64,000 nt of DNA from Corynebacterium atypicum (GCF_000732945.1 NZ_CP008944.1:558001-622000); one strand, 5' to 3'. Positions 29,201 to 37,811 are shown, numbered from the stretch's first letter. The notes: generated by a model not told the origin, from the letters alone. Translations and numbers: made by a program.

Positions 29201-30539
29201 GGGCGGTACCGTCTACCATCGCCTGCCACATGAGCTGGAAGCCGGGCAGCGTCTTGGCGGTGGTCTGAATATCTTCGACGAACACCCCGCCGACTCGCAG
29301 ACCGAGGATGGCCCCGGCCGTGGCCATCCGGTGATCGGCGTAGGAGTGCCAGACGCCGCCGTGTAGCGCTGCGGGCTCGATCTCCAGCCCGTCCGGAGTT
29401 TCCACGCAGTTCCCGCCGAGCCCGGTCAATTCGCATGAGAGCGCCTTGAGCCGGTCGGTCTCGTGGCCGCGCAGGTGCGCGATGCCGGTGAGCCGGCTCG
29501 GCGTCGTGGCCAGCGCCGCCAGGGCACTCACCGTCGGGGCGAGTTCCCCGATGTCGCGCATATTGATATCGATGCCGGTGAGTGTGCCGGCCTCGGGCCC
29601 GGTCACGCTCAAGTCCTGGTCGTGGTCGGGGTCGTCGCTTCGGACAAAGCGCACCTGGGCGCCCATCGCGGCCAAAATCTCCCGCATGCGGTCGCCGGGC
29701 TGATCGGTGCTCCGGGGCCAACCGACCACGAGCACGGTGCCCCCGGAGACCGCCGCGGCGGCCAGGAAGGGAGCGGCGTTAGACAGGTCCGGTTCGATCA
29801 CCCAGGTGCGCCCCTGGAGCTTGCCGGGGGCTACCCGCCAGGTGTGGCCGTCGGCGGCGACCTTGACGTCGGCGCCGGCTGCGCGCAGCATGGACACGGT
29901 CATGTCGATGTGGGGCACGGACGGCAGCTGCGGGCCCTGGTGGTGGACCTGTATGCCTTCGGTGAACCGTGGGGCAGAAAGCAACAGCCCGGAGACGAAC
30001 TGCGAGGACCCCGAGGCGTCGATAGTCACCTTGCCGCCGCGAGCCCCGCCGCCGTGGACGGTGCACGGCAGCCCCGCGCCGTCGACCGCGACGCCGAGCG
30101 CGCGCAGGGCCTGAAGAATCTCCCGCATGGGGCGCCGCCGCGCCTGGGCGTCTCCGTCAAACACAATGTGGCAGCCGGCGGGCGTGGTCGCTGCAACCGG
30201 GGGCACGAACCGCATCACGGTGCCAGCCAGCCCGCAGTCGACCGTGCCGCCGTGCAGCTGGCCCGGCTCGACAGAAAGCGTTGTGGAATCGCTACCCGTG
30301 TACTGCTCGCTGCCGCGGATCTTCGCGCCCAAGCCGCTGAGCGCGGCGGCCATGAGATCAGTGTCGCGCGAGCACAACGCGCCGATGAGCTGCGAGGGGC
30401 CGTCGGCAAGAGCGGCGAGCACGAGCGCCCTGTTGGTCATCGACTTCGAGCCGGGCACCCGCTGGGTCCAGCGCAACTGACCGGTTACCTGCGGGGCGGG
30501 CCACAGATCAGGGCTGAAAGACGGCACGTTTGTAGTCAC
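29193..30539 (-). CDS. aroA: 3-phosphoshikimate 1-carboxyvinyltransferase (EPSP synthase)
   Basis: It joins phosphoenolpyruvate to shikimate 3-phosphate in the shikimate pathway. The 448-residue protein has the N-terminal [17 protein letters not shown], the LAGTVMRF motif and the C-terminal RGHETDRL and [10 protein letters not shown] segments. I chose GTG at 30539: a TATTAT hexamer ends 6 bases upstream, there is no Shine-Dalgarno, and the next open start upstream lies inside the divergent SRAP gene. The mRNA should therefore be leaderless. Confidence 0.92.
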   Translation of the reverse strand: MTTNVPSFSPDLWPAPQVTGQLRWTQRVPGSKSMTNRALVLAALADGPSQLIGALCSRDTDLMAAALSGLGAKIRGSEQYTGSDSTTLSVEPGQLHGGTVDCGLAGTVMRFVPPVAATTPAGCHIVFDGDAQARRRPMREILQALRALGVAVDGAGLPCTVHGGGARGGKVTIDASGSSQFVSGLLLSAPRFTEGIQVHHQGPQLPSVPHIDMTVSMLRAAGADVKVAADGHTWRVAPGKLQGRTWVIEPDLSNAAPFLAAAAVSGGTVLVVGWPRSTDQPGDRMREILAAMGAQVRFVRSDDPDHDQDLSVTGPEAGTLTGIDINMRDIGELAPTVSALAALATTPSRLTGIAHLRGHETDRLKALSCELTGLGGNCVETPDGLEIEPAALHGGVWHSYADHRMATAGAILGLRVGGVFVEDIQTTAKTLPGFQLMWQAMVDGTARG

Positions 30540-30544
30540 ACATC

Positions 30545-30551
30545 CATAATA
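30545..30551. promoter_or_regulatory. Shared bidirectional -10 tract between aroA and the SRAP gene
   Basis: The 7-bp sequence CATAATA reads as CATAAT on the plus strand, 7 bases before the SRAP ATG, and as TATTAT on the minus strand, 6 bases before the aroA GTG. Each matches the -10 consensus at five of six positions. Both genes lack a Shine-Dalgarno, so both mRNAs would be leaderless and start from the same DNA. Confidence 0.6.
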
Positions 30552-30557
30552 GAGAGC

Positions 30558-31256
30558 ATGTGCGGAAGGCTTGTACTGTTCACCACGGACGAGGCGCTGC
30601 TGAACGCCACAGGCGAGCTGCCCGGGGTGGGTGCGGTGCGCGCACCACACGCCACGCCGCCGGCCCGCTACAACCTCCCGCCCACGGCGATGGTCGCGAC
30701 CGTGCGGTTAGGCCCGAACACCACGGGCGAGAATCCCGCGCCCCACCCGGCTCGCCTCGAGGCGCTGTTAGAGCCCGCGCGCTGGGGCCTCATCCCGCAA
30801 TGGAAGAAGGATGACAGCGGGCCTGTGCTGTTCAACGCGCGCGGCGAGACGGTGGCCGACAAACCGTCATTTCGCGCCGCGTTCGCCTCCCGGCGCTGCG
30901 TGGCACCGATGGACGGCTACTTTGAGTGGCGCGCCAAGCAGCCCTACTTTGTGCACCGCGACGATGGCGCGCTCCTGTGGGCCGCGGGGCTCTGGGAGAC
31001 GGGGCTTGATGTGCTCTCGACGACGATCGTCACCACGGCAGCGCGTGCGCCCATCGACTGGCTGCACGACCGCATGCCCGTGCTGTTGACCCCGCACGCC
31101 GCGGTGAACTGGTGCACGGGCTCTGCGGCCGACGCCAGCGCCCTCGCCCTCAACGGCGAGGCGGAGACCGTCTCGCACCTGGTGACCACACCGGTCGGCC
31201 GCGAGGTGGGCAACGTGAAAAATGACGCCCCGGAGTTGCTCACCCCGCTCGCCTAA
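30558..31256 (+). CDS. SOS response-associated peptidase-like (SRAP/YedK/HMCES) protein
   Basis: SRAP proteins form a covalent thiazolidine crosslink with abasic sites in single-stranded DNA through the N-terminal Cys. Here Cys2 follows the initiator Met (MCGRL). Other active-site elements are the Asn in YNLPPTA, the Glu in MDGYFEW and the His in LHDRMPVLL. The length of 232 residues is normal. A start anywhere but 30558 would bury Cys2, so this start is firm. No Shine-Dalgarno is present. Confidence 0.92.
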   Translation: MCGRLVLFTTDEALLNATGELPGVGAVRAPHATPPARYNLPPTAMVATVRLGPNTTGENPAPHPARLEALLEPARWGLIPQWKKDDSGPVLFNARGETVADKPSFRAAFASRRCVAPMDGYFEWRAKQPYFVHRDDGALLWAAGLWETGLDVLSTTIVTTAARAPIDWLHDRMPVLLTPHAAVNWCTGSAADASALALNGEAETVSHLVTTPVGREVGNVKNDAPELLTPLA

Positions 31257-31307
31257 AGTTCATCCGGCTAACCGCACTGGCCAGACGTGACGTGTTTCCG
31301 GGGTGGA

Positions 31308-31313
31308 TACAAT
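31308..31313 (+). promoter_or_regulatory. Candidate -10 upstream of sigH
   Basis: TACAAT lies 46 bases before the sigH ATG at 31360. No clear -35 is present, and I did not find the GGAA/GTT pair expected for autoregulation by a SigH-type factor. Confidence 0.35.
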
Positions 31314-31359
31314 AGGTGGGACCGTATCTCGAGACGACCGAAAGGACGGTGCCGCAGAC

Positions 31360-31971
31360 ATGGCGGATTCGCCGGTCGAGAGCAAGCAGGAACTGCGGGC
31401 TCGCTTTGAACAAGAGGCGCTGCCGCTCATCGACCAGCTGTACGGCGGGGCGATGCGGATGACCCGCAACCCCGCAGACGCCGAGGACCTCGTCCAAGAG
31501 ACCTACATGAAAGCGTTTCAGGCCTTCGCCTCGTTTAAGCCGGGAACAAACCTCAAGGCCTGGCTGTACCGGATCATGACGAACGCGTACATCAACACTT
31601 ACCGCAAGAAGCAGCGGCGTCCGCAGCAGACCTCGGCAGACGAGATGAGCGATCACCAGCTATACACCAGCTCTTCGCATGACTCGGCGGGCCTGGAATC
31701 GGCCGAAGTCGCGGCCTTAAAAAATATCCCCGACCAAGAGATCGTCGACGCCCTGAACTCGCTGTCTGAGGACTACCGCATGGTGGTCTACTACGCGGAT
31801 GTCGAGGGCTTGGCCTATAAGGAGATCGCCGAGATCATGGGAACTCCGCTCGGCACTGTGATGAGTCGGCTGCATCGCGGAAGAAAACAGCTGCGCGGGT
31901 TGTTGAAGAATGTAGCCCAGGAACACGGCATCGGGCTTGATCACCCGGACATGGCTGGGTCCAACAGATAG
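31360..31971 (+). CDS. sigH: ECF sigma factor SigH
   Basis: SigH directs the disulfide and heat stress response in corynebacteria. From ATG at 31360 it has 203 residues; a more upstream in-frame ATG at 31303 gives an N-terminus unlike the family. Region 2 is seen in [20 protein letters not shown] and [11 protein letters not shown], and region 4 in [35 protein letters not shown]. It is followed 11 bp later by its anti-sigma gene, the usual sigH-rshA pair. Confidence 0.92.
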   Translation: MADSPVESKQELRARFEQEALPLIDQLYGGAMRMTRNPADAEDLVQETYMKAFQAFASFKPGTNLKAWLYRIMTNAYINTYRKKQRRPQQTSADEMSDHQLYTSSSHDSAGLESAEVAALKNIPDQEIVDALNSLSEDYRMVVYYADVEGLAYKEIAEIMGTPLGTVMSRLHRGRKQLRGLLKNVAQEHGIGLDHPDMAGSNR

Positions 31972-31982
31972 GAGGCGTAAGC

Positions 31983-32255
31983 GTGATGGGTGCGCAGCCA
32001 AGCGCAGACGGTAACGGATGCAACTGTGCCGAGCTGGAAAGCCGGCTCGTCCAGCTACTCGATGCGGGTCTTCCGGCGGGAGAGTGCGCGCGCTTGCGCG
32101 CCGAGATTCTTTCCTGCCCGGCCTGCGCGGCGCGCCTGGAGCGGGAGGAAGCTCTGCGCGCCTTGCTGCGCTCGTGTTGCCACGCCACCCGGGCTCCGCA
32201 GAGCCTCAAAGCTCGGGTGAGCTATCAGCTCCGTGTCACGCGCTGGAGCTGGTAG
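31983..32255 (+). CDS. rshA: Anti-sigma factor RshA with an altered zinc motif
   Basis: RshA binds SigH in reducing conditions and releases it upon disulfide stress. The 90-residue protein has Cys at 13, 15, 35, 45, 48, 65 and 66. The ZAS motif is normally His-x3-Cys-x2-Cys; here Glu41 stands where His is expected (E41-x3-C45-x2-C48). Other ligands could come from C13/C15 or H67. GGAGG lies 7 bases before the GTG at 31983; an in-frame ATG follows immediately. The order sigH-rshA-whiB1 is the usual one. Confidence 0.85.
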   Translation: MMGAQPSADGNGCNCAELESRLVQLLDAGLPAGECARLRAEILSCPACAARLEREEALRALLRSCCHATRAPQSLKARVSYQLRVTRWSW

Positions 32256-32268
32256 GCGGCAAAGAAAA

Positions 32269-32288
32269 CCCCGGCCACGAGGCCGGGG
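32269..32288 (-). terminator. Rho-independent terminator of the bL37 gene
   Basis: CCCCGGCC and GGCCGGGG form a perfect 8-bp stem with a 4-base loop. On the minus strand it is followed by TTTTCTTT, so it terminates transcription from the bL37 side. On the plus strand it lies just after the rshA stop but lacks a T tract. Confidence 0.88.
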
Positions 32289-32295
32289 CGAAAGT

Positions 32296-32370
32296 TTAGC
32301 TGTTGGGCCGCTTGCCGTGGTTGGCGTTCTTCTTGCGGCGGTCCTTGCGCTTGCGTCCACGCTTGCTCAT
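32296..32370 (-). CDS. Ribosomal protein bL37 (24 residues)
   Basis: A 24-codon gene, too short for most gene finders. The product is very basic: it starts MSKRGRKRKDRRKKN and ends ANHGKRPNS. This matches bL37, a small actinobacterial 50S protein first seen in mycobacterial ribosome structures. Support comes from AGGAG 8 bases before the ATG, a promoter (32416-32445) and a strong terminator directly downstream. Its place between rshA and whiB1 is conserved in related genomes as far as I recall. Confidence 0.85.
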   Translation of the reverse strand: MSKRGRKRKDRRKKNANHGKRPNS

Positions 32371-32415
32371 TAGCTTCTCCTCATCGCTTCGGGCGGTAAA
32401 AGATTGATCGCCCTC

Positions 32416-32445
32416 ACTGTACTGTGCGCCACCGGGCGCGTAAAA
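32416..32445 (-). promoter_or_regulatory. Promoter of the bL37 gene
   Basis: On the minus strand TTTTAC (32445-32440) and TACAGT (32421-32416) are 18 bases apart. The pair lies in the gap between the whiB1 stop and the bL37 start and would give a leader of about 40 bases. Confidence 0.5.
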
Positions 32446-32481
32446 ACCGGTTTGGCCCCGGTGCCTTGGGCGCCAAGTGGT

Positions 32482-32739
32482 CTAGGCGGCGACCCGGGTG
32501 CGGCGGCCGCGCCGGTTGCGGCGCTTGAGCGCGCGACGCTCGTCCTCGGACAGTCCGCCCCAGACGCCGGCGTCCTGGCCGGTCTCAAGAGCCCAGCGCA
32601 GGCACTGCGAGGTCACGGGGCAGCGGTTGCACACGAGCTTTGCCTTTGCGATCTGGGCCAGGGCGGGCCCGGAGTTGCCAACGGGGAAGAAGAGCTCGGG
32701 GTCTTCGTCACGGCATACGGCTTTGTGGCGCCAATCCAT
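32482..32739 (-). CDS. whcE: WhiB-family iron-sulfur transcription factor (WhiB1/WhcE type)
   Basis: From ATG at 32739 the protein has 85 residues and begins MDWRHKAVCRDEDPELFFPV, nearly the same as mycobacterial WhiB1. Four Cys hold the cluster (one in AVCRDE, then CNRC and SQC), the turn is GVWGGLS and the tail is basic (RALKRRNRRGRR). An ATG at 32793 would add 18 residues unlike the family; AAGGAG is 12 bases before 32739. In C. glutamicum WhcE acts with SigH in oxidative and heat stress, which fits the neighbouring sigH-rshA pair. Confidence 0.92.
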   Translation of the reverse strand: MDWRHKAVCRDEDPELFFPVGNSGPALAQIAKAKLVCNRCPVTSQCLRWALETGQDAGVWGGLSEDERRALKRRNRRGRRTRVAA

Positions 32740-32852
32740 CGTGGGATCAATCTCCTTGGAAAGTTCAGTGAGTACGTGATAAGCAATGCTCATGCCGGGC
32801 GGCGCCTGGAAAACCGCGTGAGCTCCCCGGGGGCGGGGCCGGTACGCGGCGT

Positions 32853-32870
32853 CCTTCGCTTAATCGAAGG
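32853..32870 (-). promoter_or_regulatory. Hairpin in the whcE leader
   Basis: CCTTCG and CGAAGG form a perfect 6-bp stem around a 6-base loop, with extra pairing outside (GTCC with GGAC). It is about 115 bases upstream of the whcE start. It could be a leader RNA structure or a protein-binding palindrome. Confidence 0.4.
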
Positions 32871-32971
32871 TGGACCCCCGCGGGGCAGGGAGTCCGTGCG
32901 GCAGGCGCCAATAGGGCTGAAGAGCCTTTGGCCGGCGTCAGCATGCGTCGGTTCTCGAACTCAATGGAAGC

Positions 32972-33029
32972 ATCGCCGGTTTTTTGCCGGTTGGTTGCTT
33001 TCATGTGAAGTTCGATTGAATCGCCGGTT
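32972..33029. repeat. Short repeats upstream of whcE
   Basis: ATCGCCGGTT occurs at 32972-32981 and 33020-33029, and the core GCCGGTT again at 32986-32992. The second and third copies are each followed by a TTGCTTT-type extension. The spacing and repetition resemble a multi-site regulator-binding region. Confidence 0.5.
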
Positions 33030-33301
33030 GCTTTGCTGAATACAAATCATGGCATGTTCAGCTTGCGTTGGCTAGAGGTGGAGTGCTAAAAGTGCTGCAA
33101 CTCACAAAAAATCCTCACACGGATAACGCCATGGTGGGGCAGTGGCTCGAGGGAATAAAAATGAGTGTTGCCTAAGTTTATCGTTTGAGCTGGGGTTATT
33201 CAAAGGGATGCGTGAGTGTGGCAGTAACTCTCGAGTCAAATCACTGGTGGCGTCGCCTGCCGGACGGGCGGTCGAACCGGCATCCGGGTAGCCGCCGTCG
33301 A

Positions 33302-33307
33302 TAGGAT
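33302..33307 (+). promoter_or_regulatory. -10 element of a leaderless membrane-protein gene
   Basis: TAGGAT lies 7 bases before the GTG at 33315 with no Shine-Dalgarno in between. Confidence 0.55.
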
Positions 33308-33314
33308 CAGTGCT

Positions 33315-33836
33315 GTGAGTGAGCCCAGAAAAGACCGCGATGTTAAGACCAATAAGCCCCATGCCCCGCGCCCGGACGCCGCCGCGGCGAGCGTCCCCCA
33401 AGCGCCCAACCCGGTGCCGGCCACGGTGCGCTGCGCCGGGATACTTGCTTGCCTCGAGGCGCTGGTGAGCTTCGCCTACGCGGCAATCCTGCTCTACCGC
33501 CAGGCCCGCGGCGAGCACGACGCCGCGATCGTCTCCGAGCCCGGCTCCAACACCAGCTGGGTGGCGATGGGAACGGCGATCTTCTTCCTCATCGTCTTCG
33601 GTGGCATTTTCGCCGGCGGGGTGGGCCTGGCCCGCGGCACCCACCGCTTTGGCCGCGGCATGATCATCATCTTGCAGGTCATCCTGCTGCCCATCGCGTT
33701 CAGCATGTTCGGCGTAGGAAACTGGGCGTTGGGCCTGGTCACTGCTGCGCTTGCGGTGGCCACCCTGGCGCTATCGTTCAGCCCTTCCGCCATCGACTGG
33801 GCCGCACGGGCCTTCGGCGGCACCCGGAAGCGCTAG
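33315..33836 (+). CDS. Conserved four-helix membrane protein of unknown function
   Basis: A 173-residue protein with a basic, Pro/Ala-rich cytoplasmic N-terminus of about 35 residues and four hydrophobic segments at roughly 40-62, 83-107, 117-137 and 139-158. There is no recognisable catalytic or transport motif. It is convergent with the gene at 33833, their ends overlapping by 4 bases. The GTG start is supported by the -10 hexamer 7 bases upstream. Confidence 0.78.
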   Translation: MSEPRKDRDVKTNKPHAPRPDAAAASVPQAPNPVPATVRCAGILACLEALVSFAYAAILLYRQARGEHDAAIVSEPGSNTSWVAMGTAIFFLIVFGGIFAGGVGLARGTHRFGRGMIIILQVILLPIAFSMFGVGNWALGLVTAALAVATLALSFSPSAIDWAARAFGGTRKR

Positions 33837-35083
33837 GCGCTGGCAGGCCTGCCCGGCGGCGGGGCAAGGCCTACCACTTCGGTGCCGCGTTGCTCGATGA
33901 TGCGGTCCCCGGCTACGGCGAGCGCGATCGGGCCGTCGGACTGTGCCCGCTTGATAGCGACGGTGCGCACCACCTCGCCGGAATCCGGATCGACCACGGT
34001 CAACCCCGCAGCCGACGGGTACACCAGGTGCGAGCCGATAGCCACCCCCGTGCCAATGGCGTCGTCGAAGCTGGCGATGACGTCGAGGTTGGTCGGGTGG
34101 AAAAGGTAGAGTCGCTGGCCGTCGAACCAGGTCATCGCGTGCGGCAGGTCGGCGGTTTGGGGGCTAAACGGAACCCCGGTCTCCTCGACGGCCGGCGCCT
34201 GGGCTACCTCGCGATCAAAAAGCTGCTCGCCGTCGCGGCGGAAGCCCTTCAGGCGCGGCGGATCAACGGGCACATAGACCGCGGCCGCGTCCTGTCCCAC
34301 GGCGACGATCCGGGCGCCTTCCTCTAGGTGCACCTCGCCGTCGATCTTGGGGGCGCGCGAGTCCTTCGGGGTGACCTCCTGGAAGCGCAGCCAGCTGGCG
34401 TGGTCATCATCCGGGCAGCGCTCGGTGGTCACCAGGAGCTCGGTACGGGTCGCCGCCGATGTGATCGCGCAGTCCTCGTGGGGCTGCTGGTGCGGCTCCT
34501 GTTTGGCGTGTACCTGGCCGTACTCGACCGAGCGAACCAGGTCCGAGCGCCACAGCTCGACCCGCTCGGGCGAGACGATCCCGACCCGGCTGTTCGAGGC
34601 GACCGGGTGCACCATATCGGGTGCCGGGGCCGAGCGGGCGGCCGAGTACTGCCCGGTGGCCCCGTCGAGCGCGACCACGTCGCCGCAGCCCGCAGAGTTG
34701 CGGAACACGAGGATAGCCGTATCCCAGGCGCCCATGAGTTGGCACAGCTGCCGGTTGTCGCGGGCATAGCGCCACACTTGAGCGCCATCCGGGGCAAGCG
34801 CTCGCACCCCATGCTGCTCTGCGACGATGGTCATCCCCGCGGCGACGACGGGCCGATTCTGCCCGGGCAGACCGTGCTGCTCGGCCTGCCATTCGGCGGT
34901 GAGTTCGGCGGGGAGATCGGTCAGGGGGCGTGCGACATTGGGGACGAATTCGGCGCGTTCGGCGTGGACCTGCCGTACATCCGCAAAGGTGACGACGCCC
35001 ACCAGGGCAAGCGCGACCACGATCGCGATGACGGCGCTCGCTATCAGATCGCCGCGGGTCCGGCGCAGCGGCGCGGGGCTCAT
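33833..35083 (-). CDS. Membrane-anchored beta-propeller-like protein (Rv3212 type)
   Basis: A 416-residue protein with a single N-terminal membrane helix at about residues 12-33 and a large extracytoplasmic domain made of repeating beta-strand motifs such as VWRYARDNRQ, VVALDGATGQYS, LKGFRRDGEQLF and LTVVDPDSGEVVRTV. The repeats are like those of PQQ/quinoprotein propellers, though no cofactor site is evident. Its start overlaps the rhlE stop by 4 bases. The pairing with an RNA helicase is conserved with Rv3211-Rv3212, but its role is unknown. Confidence 0.8.
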   Translation of the reverse strand: MSPAPLRRTRGDLIASAVIAIVVALALVGVVTFADVRQVHAERAEFVPNVARPLTDLPAELTAEWQAEQHGLPGQNRPVVAAGMTIVAEQHGVRALAPDGAQVWRYARDNRQLCQLMGAWDTAILVFRNSAGCGDVVALDGATGQYSAARSAPAPDMVHPVASNSRVGIVSPERVELWRSDLVRSVEYGQVHAKQEPHQQPHEDCAITSAATRTELLVTTERCPDDDHASWLRFQEVTPKDSRAPKIDGEVHLEEGARIVAVGQDAAAVYVPVDPPRLKGFRRDGEQLFDREVAQAPAVEETGVPFSPQTADLPHAMTWFDGQRLYLFHPTNLDVIASFDDAIGTGVAIGSHLVYPSAAGLTVVDPDSGEVVRTVAIKRAQSDGPIALAVAGDRIIEQRGTEVVGLAPPPGRPASA

Positions 35084-36438
35084 CGTCGCCCAGGGCGGTC
35101 GCGGTGGCCGTGGTGCGCCGTACGGCCGCGGCCTGAGCGCCCTACCGCGGAAGACCTACTGCGCTGATGGCGCTTCGGGCCGCGCTTGCCCGGTGCTGAG
35201 ACCCCGAAGACCCGGCGTGCAGGGCCCACGGTCTCTGGCGCGGCGTCGGGAATGTCGAGGGCTTCTGCGAGCTCGGGTGAGGTAGAAAACCAGCGCGGTA
35301 GCTCCGCCATGTCCAAGCCGACTTCATCATTGATCGCCTGCCACTTGGGCGTCTCGTTGTAGCCCACCAAGGTCACTGCGGTACCCGAGTGGCCCGCCCG
35401 CCCCGTGCGCCCGATGCGGTGGATGTACGTCATCGGATCGTCCGGGGTCTGGTAGTTGATCACGTGGCTGACGTCATCGACATCGATGCCGCGGGCGGCC
35501 ACATCGGTAGCTACCAGGATCTCTACCGTGCCGTCCCGGAACGCTCCCAAGGATCTCTCGCGCGCGCCCTGCCCGAGGTCGCCGTGCACAGAGGCGACCG
35601 TAAAACCGCGGCCGGCTAGTTCCTCGGCGACTTGCGCCGCGGCGCGCTTGGTTCGGGTGAAAATGATCGTGCGGCCGCGCCCGTGTGCCTGCAGGATGCG
35701 GGCGAGCACGGCCGGCTTATCCATGCGGTGCGCCAAAAATGCCACCTGGCGGGTGCTCGCGTGGGTCAAGCCGGTCTCGGCAGCCTCGGCGCGGATGTGC
35801 ACGGGCTTGTGCATGAATGTCCGCGCCAAAGAAAGGATCGGGCCGGGCATCGTCGCGGAGAAAAGCATCGTCTGGTGGCGGTGGGTGAGCGCGCTGAGGA
35901 TCTTCTCGATGTCCGGCAGGAACCCGAGATCGAGCATCTCGTCTGCTTCGTCGAGCACGAGTACGGCGACCTGGTCTAAGCGCAGGTCCCCGCGATGGTA
36001 GAGATCGATAAGTCGGCCCGGGGTGCCCACGACGACGTCGACGCCGCTTTCCAGGGCCTGGATCTGCTCCTCGTAGGGGCGCCCGCCGTAGATGGTGGTC
36101 ACCCGCACCGGCAGCTTCGTCGCCGCCGCCGTGAGGTCCTCACCGACCTGTTCGGCGAGCTCCCGGGTCGGCGCGATGACGAGCGCACGCGGAGTGCCGT
36201 CGAGCTCCGCGATTGCGGCGTCGTCAAAGACCCGATCTAACAGGGGAACCCCGTAGCCCAAAGTCTTGCCCATCCCGGTCCGCGCCTGGCCGATGAGGTC
36301 GCGGCCGTCGAGCGCAATCGGCAGGGTGAGCTCCTGGATGGCGAAGGTGTGAGAGATACCTCGGGCGCTTAAGGTCTCAGTGATCTCGACGGCTACGCCG
36401 AGCTCAGCGAACGTGGGACTAGTACTAGCAGCAGACAC
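35080..36438 (-). CDS. rhlE: DEAD-box RNA helicase RhlE type
   Basis: A 452-residue ATP-dependent RNA helicase. Motif Q/I appear as LPIALDGRDLIGQARTGMGKT, with motif I GMGKT; motif Ia is PTRELAEQ, motif II is VLDEADEML, motif III is SATMP, and motif VI is HRIGRTGRAG. The last 60 residues are basic and Gly/Arg/His-rich, typical of an RNA-binding tail. It is divergent from the DUF3107 gene and heads a two-gene operon with the propeller-like protein. Confidence 0.92.
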   Translation of the reverse strand: MSAASTSPTFAELGVAVEITETLSARGISHTFAIQELTLPIALDGRDLIGQARTGMGKTLGYGVPLLDRVFDDAAIAELDGTPRALVIAPTRELAEQVGEDLTAAATKLPVRVTTIYGGRPYEEQIQALESGVDVVVGTPGRLIDLYHRGDLRLDQVAVLVLDEADEMLDLGFLPDIEKILSALTHRHQTMLFSATMPGPILSLARTFMHKPVHIRAEAAETGLTHASTRQVAFLAHRMDKPAVLARILQAHGRGRTIIFTRTKRAAAQVAEELAGRGFTVASVHGDLGQGARERSLGAFRDGTVEILVATDVAARGIDVDDVSHVINYQTPDDPMTYIHRIGRTGRAGHSGTAVTLVGYNETPKWQAINDEVGLDMAELPRWFSTSPELAEALDIPDAAPETVGPARRVFGVSAPGKRGPKRHQRSRSSAVGRSGRGRTAHHGHRDRPGRR

Positions 36439-36555
36439 GCCTAAGAGTCTATCGGGCGGCGGCTATGATGGTGGCCATGTCGCGGGCGGGCGGCCTTAAG
36501 CCGGGCGCCTGACCGCACCGACCGACTGTGCAGAAAGCGAGCTCTGGCTAGATTT

Positions 36556-36789
36556 ATGGAACTGAAGATCGGGTTTAAAGACTCTCCTCGCGAGCTGGCG
36601 ATCGAGGCCAAAGGGGGCGCGGGAGAGATATCGGCGGCCGTGCGTGCGGCGCTCGATGGGTCGTCTCCGCTCTTGCAGCTGACCGACGCGCGCGACCACC
36701 AGTACGTGGTGCGAGCCGAGTCCGTCGCATGGGTGTCCATCGGTGCGGAGGCGCGCCGGGCTGTGGGGTTTGGCGGGGCGTCCGCCTAG
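36556..36789 (+). CDS. DUF3107 family protein
   Basis: A 77-residue protein that is conserved through actinobacteria (TB9.4 type). It begins MELKIGFKDSPRELAIE and has the family pattern YVVRAESVAWVSIGAE near the C-terminus. It contains no known catalytic residues. A TATGAT hexamer at 36464-36469 could be its -10. The function is unknown. Confidence 0.88.
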   Translation: MELKIGFKDSPRELAIEAKGGAGEISAAVRAALDGSSPLLQLTDARDHQYVVRAESVAWVSIGAEARRAVGFGGASA

Positions 36790-36887
36790 GGCCAAAAAGC
36801 CCAGGCGCCAGCCGGCGCACCACCTCCCTAGAAGCCAGCGGCCAGCGCAGCGCGCGTAATGGCCGCGTTGAACCCCGAAGTTAGCTG

Positions 36888-37748
36888 ATGTCGAACGAAC
36901 CCTGGTATGTGCGTTTCGCACGATTCTTTGGCTGGCGGGCCTACGCTATCCCCGTCCTCGCCGTGATCTCGGTGTGGGTGATCGTCGACGCCTTCACCGG
37001 TGTCTCCGATGAAACCGCGCAGCGCGACGGCGCGGCGGAAACGTTGAGCACGCAGCTGGCGGCGGGGCCCGACCCCATGGACCAGGAGCAGCTAAATACC
37101 CAGCTTAACCAGCTTCCTGAGGGGGCGGACTTCGCGCGCAGCGGCACCGGGGAGTACCGGACGATCGGGCAACCCGGCGCGCAGGCGGGTAAGGGCACGG
37201 AGAAGGTGGTGCGCTACGTCATCAAAGTAGAGGAGGGGGTAGATACCTCTTCCCTGGGCGGCGACGACGCTCTGGCGCGGATGATAGATGCGACGCTGAC
37301 TAACCCTGCGGGGTGGACACACGACGAGCGGTTTAGGTTCGAGCACGTTGCGGCCGACGACGACCCCACGATGCATATCCAGCTGACCTCGGTTGATACG
37401 ACGCACGAGACGTGCGGGGCGGACCTGGACATGGAGACGAGTTGCTTCTACGGCGACGGTAACCGGGTGGTGATCAACCATGCGCGCTGGGTGCGCGGTG
37501 CCACGCCCTTCCAGGGAGACATCGGCAGCTACCGGCAGTACGTGATTAACCACGAGGTGGGCCACGGGCTCGGTTACGCCAAGCACCAGCCGTGTGGCGG
37601 CGATGACGAGCTGGCGCCGGTGATGATGCAACAGACGCTCAGCCTGAATAACCAGGATCTGCATACTATCGATCCCAGGGAGGTCTACCCGGATGCCGAC
37701 GAGACCTGCCGCTACAACGCGTGGCCCTATCCCCGGGTGACCTCCTAG
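36888..37748 (+). CDS. DUF3152 family exported zincin-like protein
   Basis: A 286-residue protein with one N-terminal membrane helix at about residues 19-36 and an extracellular domain. The domain carries a metalloprotease-like motif NHEVGHGLGYAKH with His222, Glu223, His226 and His233, an intact HExxHxxGxxxH zinc site. The Cys pairs at CGADLDMETSC and PCGG/ETC could form disulfides. It is probably an envelope metallopeptidase; the substrate is unknown. Confidence 0.88.
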   Translation: MSNEPWYVRFARFFGWRAYAIPVLAVISVWVIVDAFTGVSDETAQRDGAAETLSTQLAAGPDPMDQEQLNTQLNQLPEGADFARSGTGEYRTIGQPGAQAGKGTEKVVRYVIKVEEGVDTSSLGGDDALARMIDATLTNPAGWTHDERFRFEHVAADDDPTMHIQLTSVDTTHETCGADLDMETSCFYGDGNRVVINHARWVRGATPFQGDIGSYRQYVINHEVGHGLGYAKHQPCGGDDELAPVMMQQTLSLNNQDLHTIDPREVYPDADETCRYNAWPYPRVTS

Positions 37749-37811
37749 GCGTGAGTGTCACTTGCGCAGGCCGGATGAGGCGCCGGTGCGCGGAATGGAA
37801 GAAGGCGAACG

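Larger units (their letters stand above)
32740..33314. other. Long intergenic region upstream of whcE
   Basis: This 575-bp region between the divergent whcE gene and a membrane-protein gene shows no supported coding sequence. It contains a perfect hairpin at 32853-32870 in the probable whcE leader, a cluster of GCCGGTT repeats at 32972-33029, an AT-rich tract around 33000-33200, and the -10 of the membrane-protein gene at 33302. The length suggests elaborate control of whcE. Confidence 0.6.

Noticed and set aside
29463..30557. Upstream extension of the SRAP reading frame across aroA
   Set aside because: The extension is antisense to aroA and would bury the catalytic Cys2 of SRAP; the -10 and ATG at 30558 define the start.
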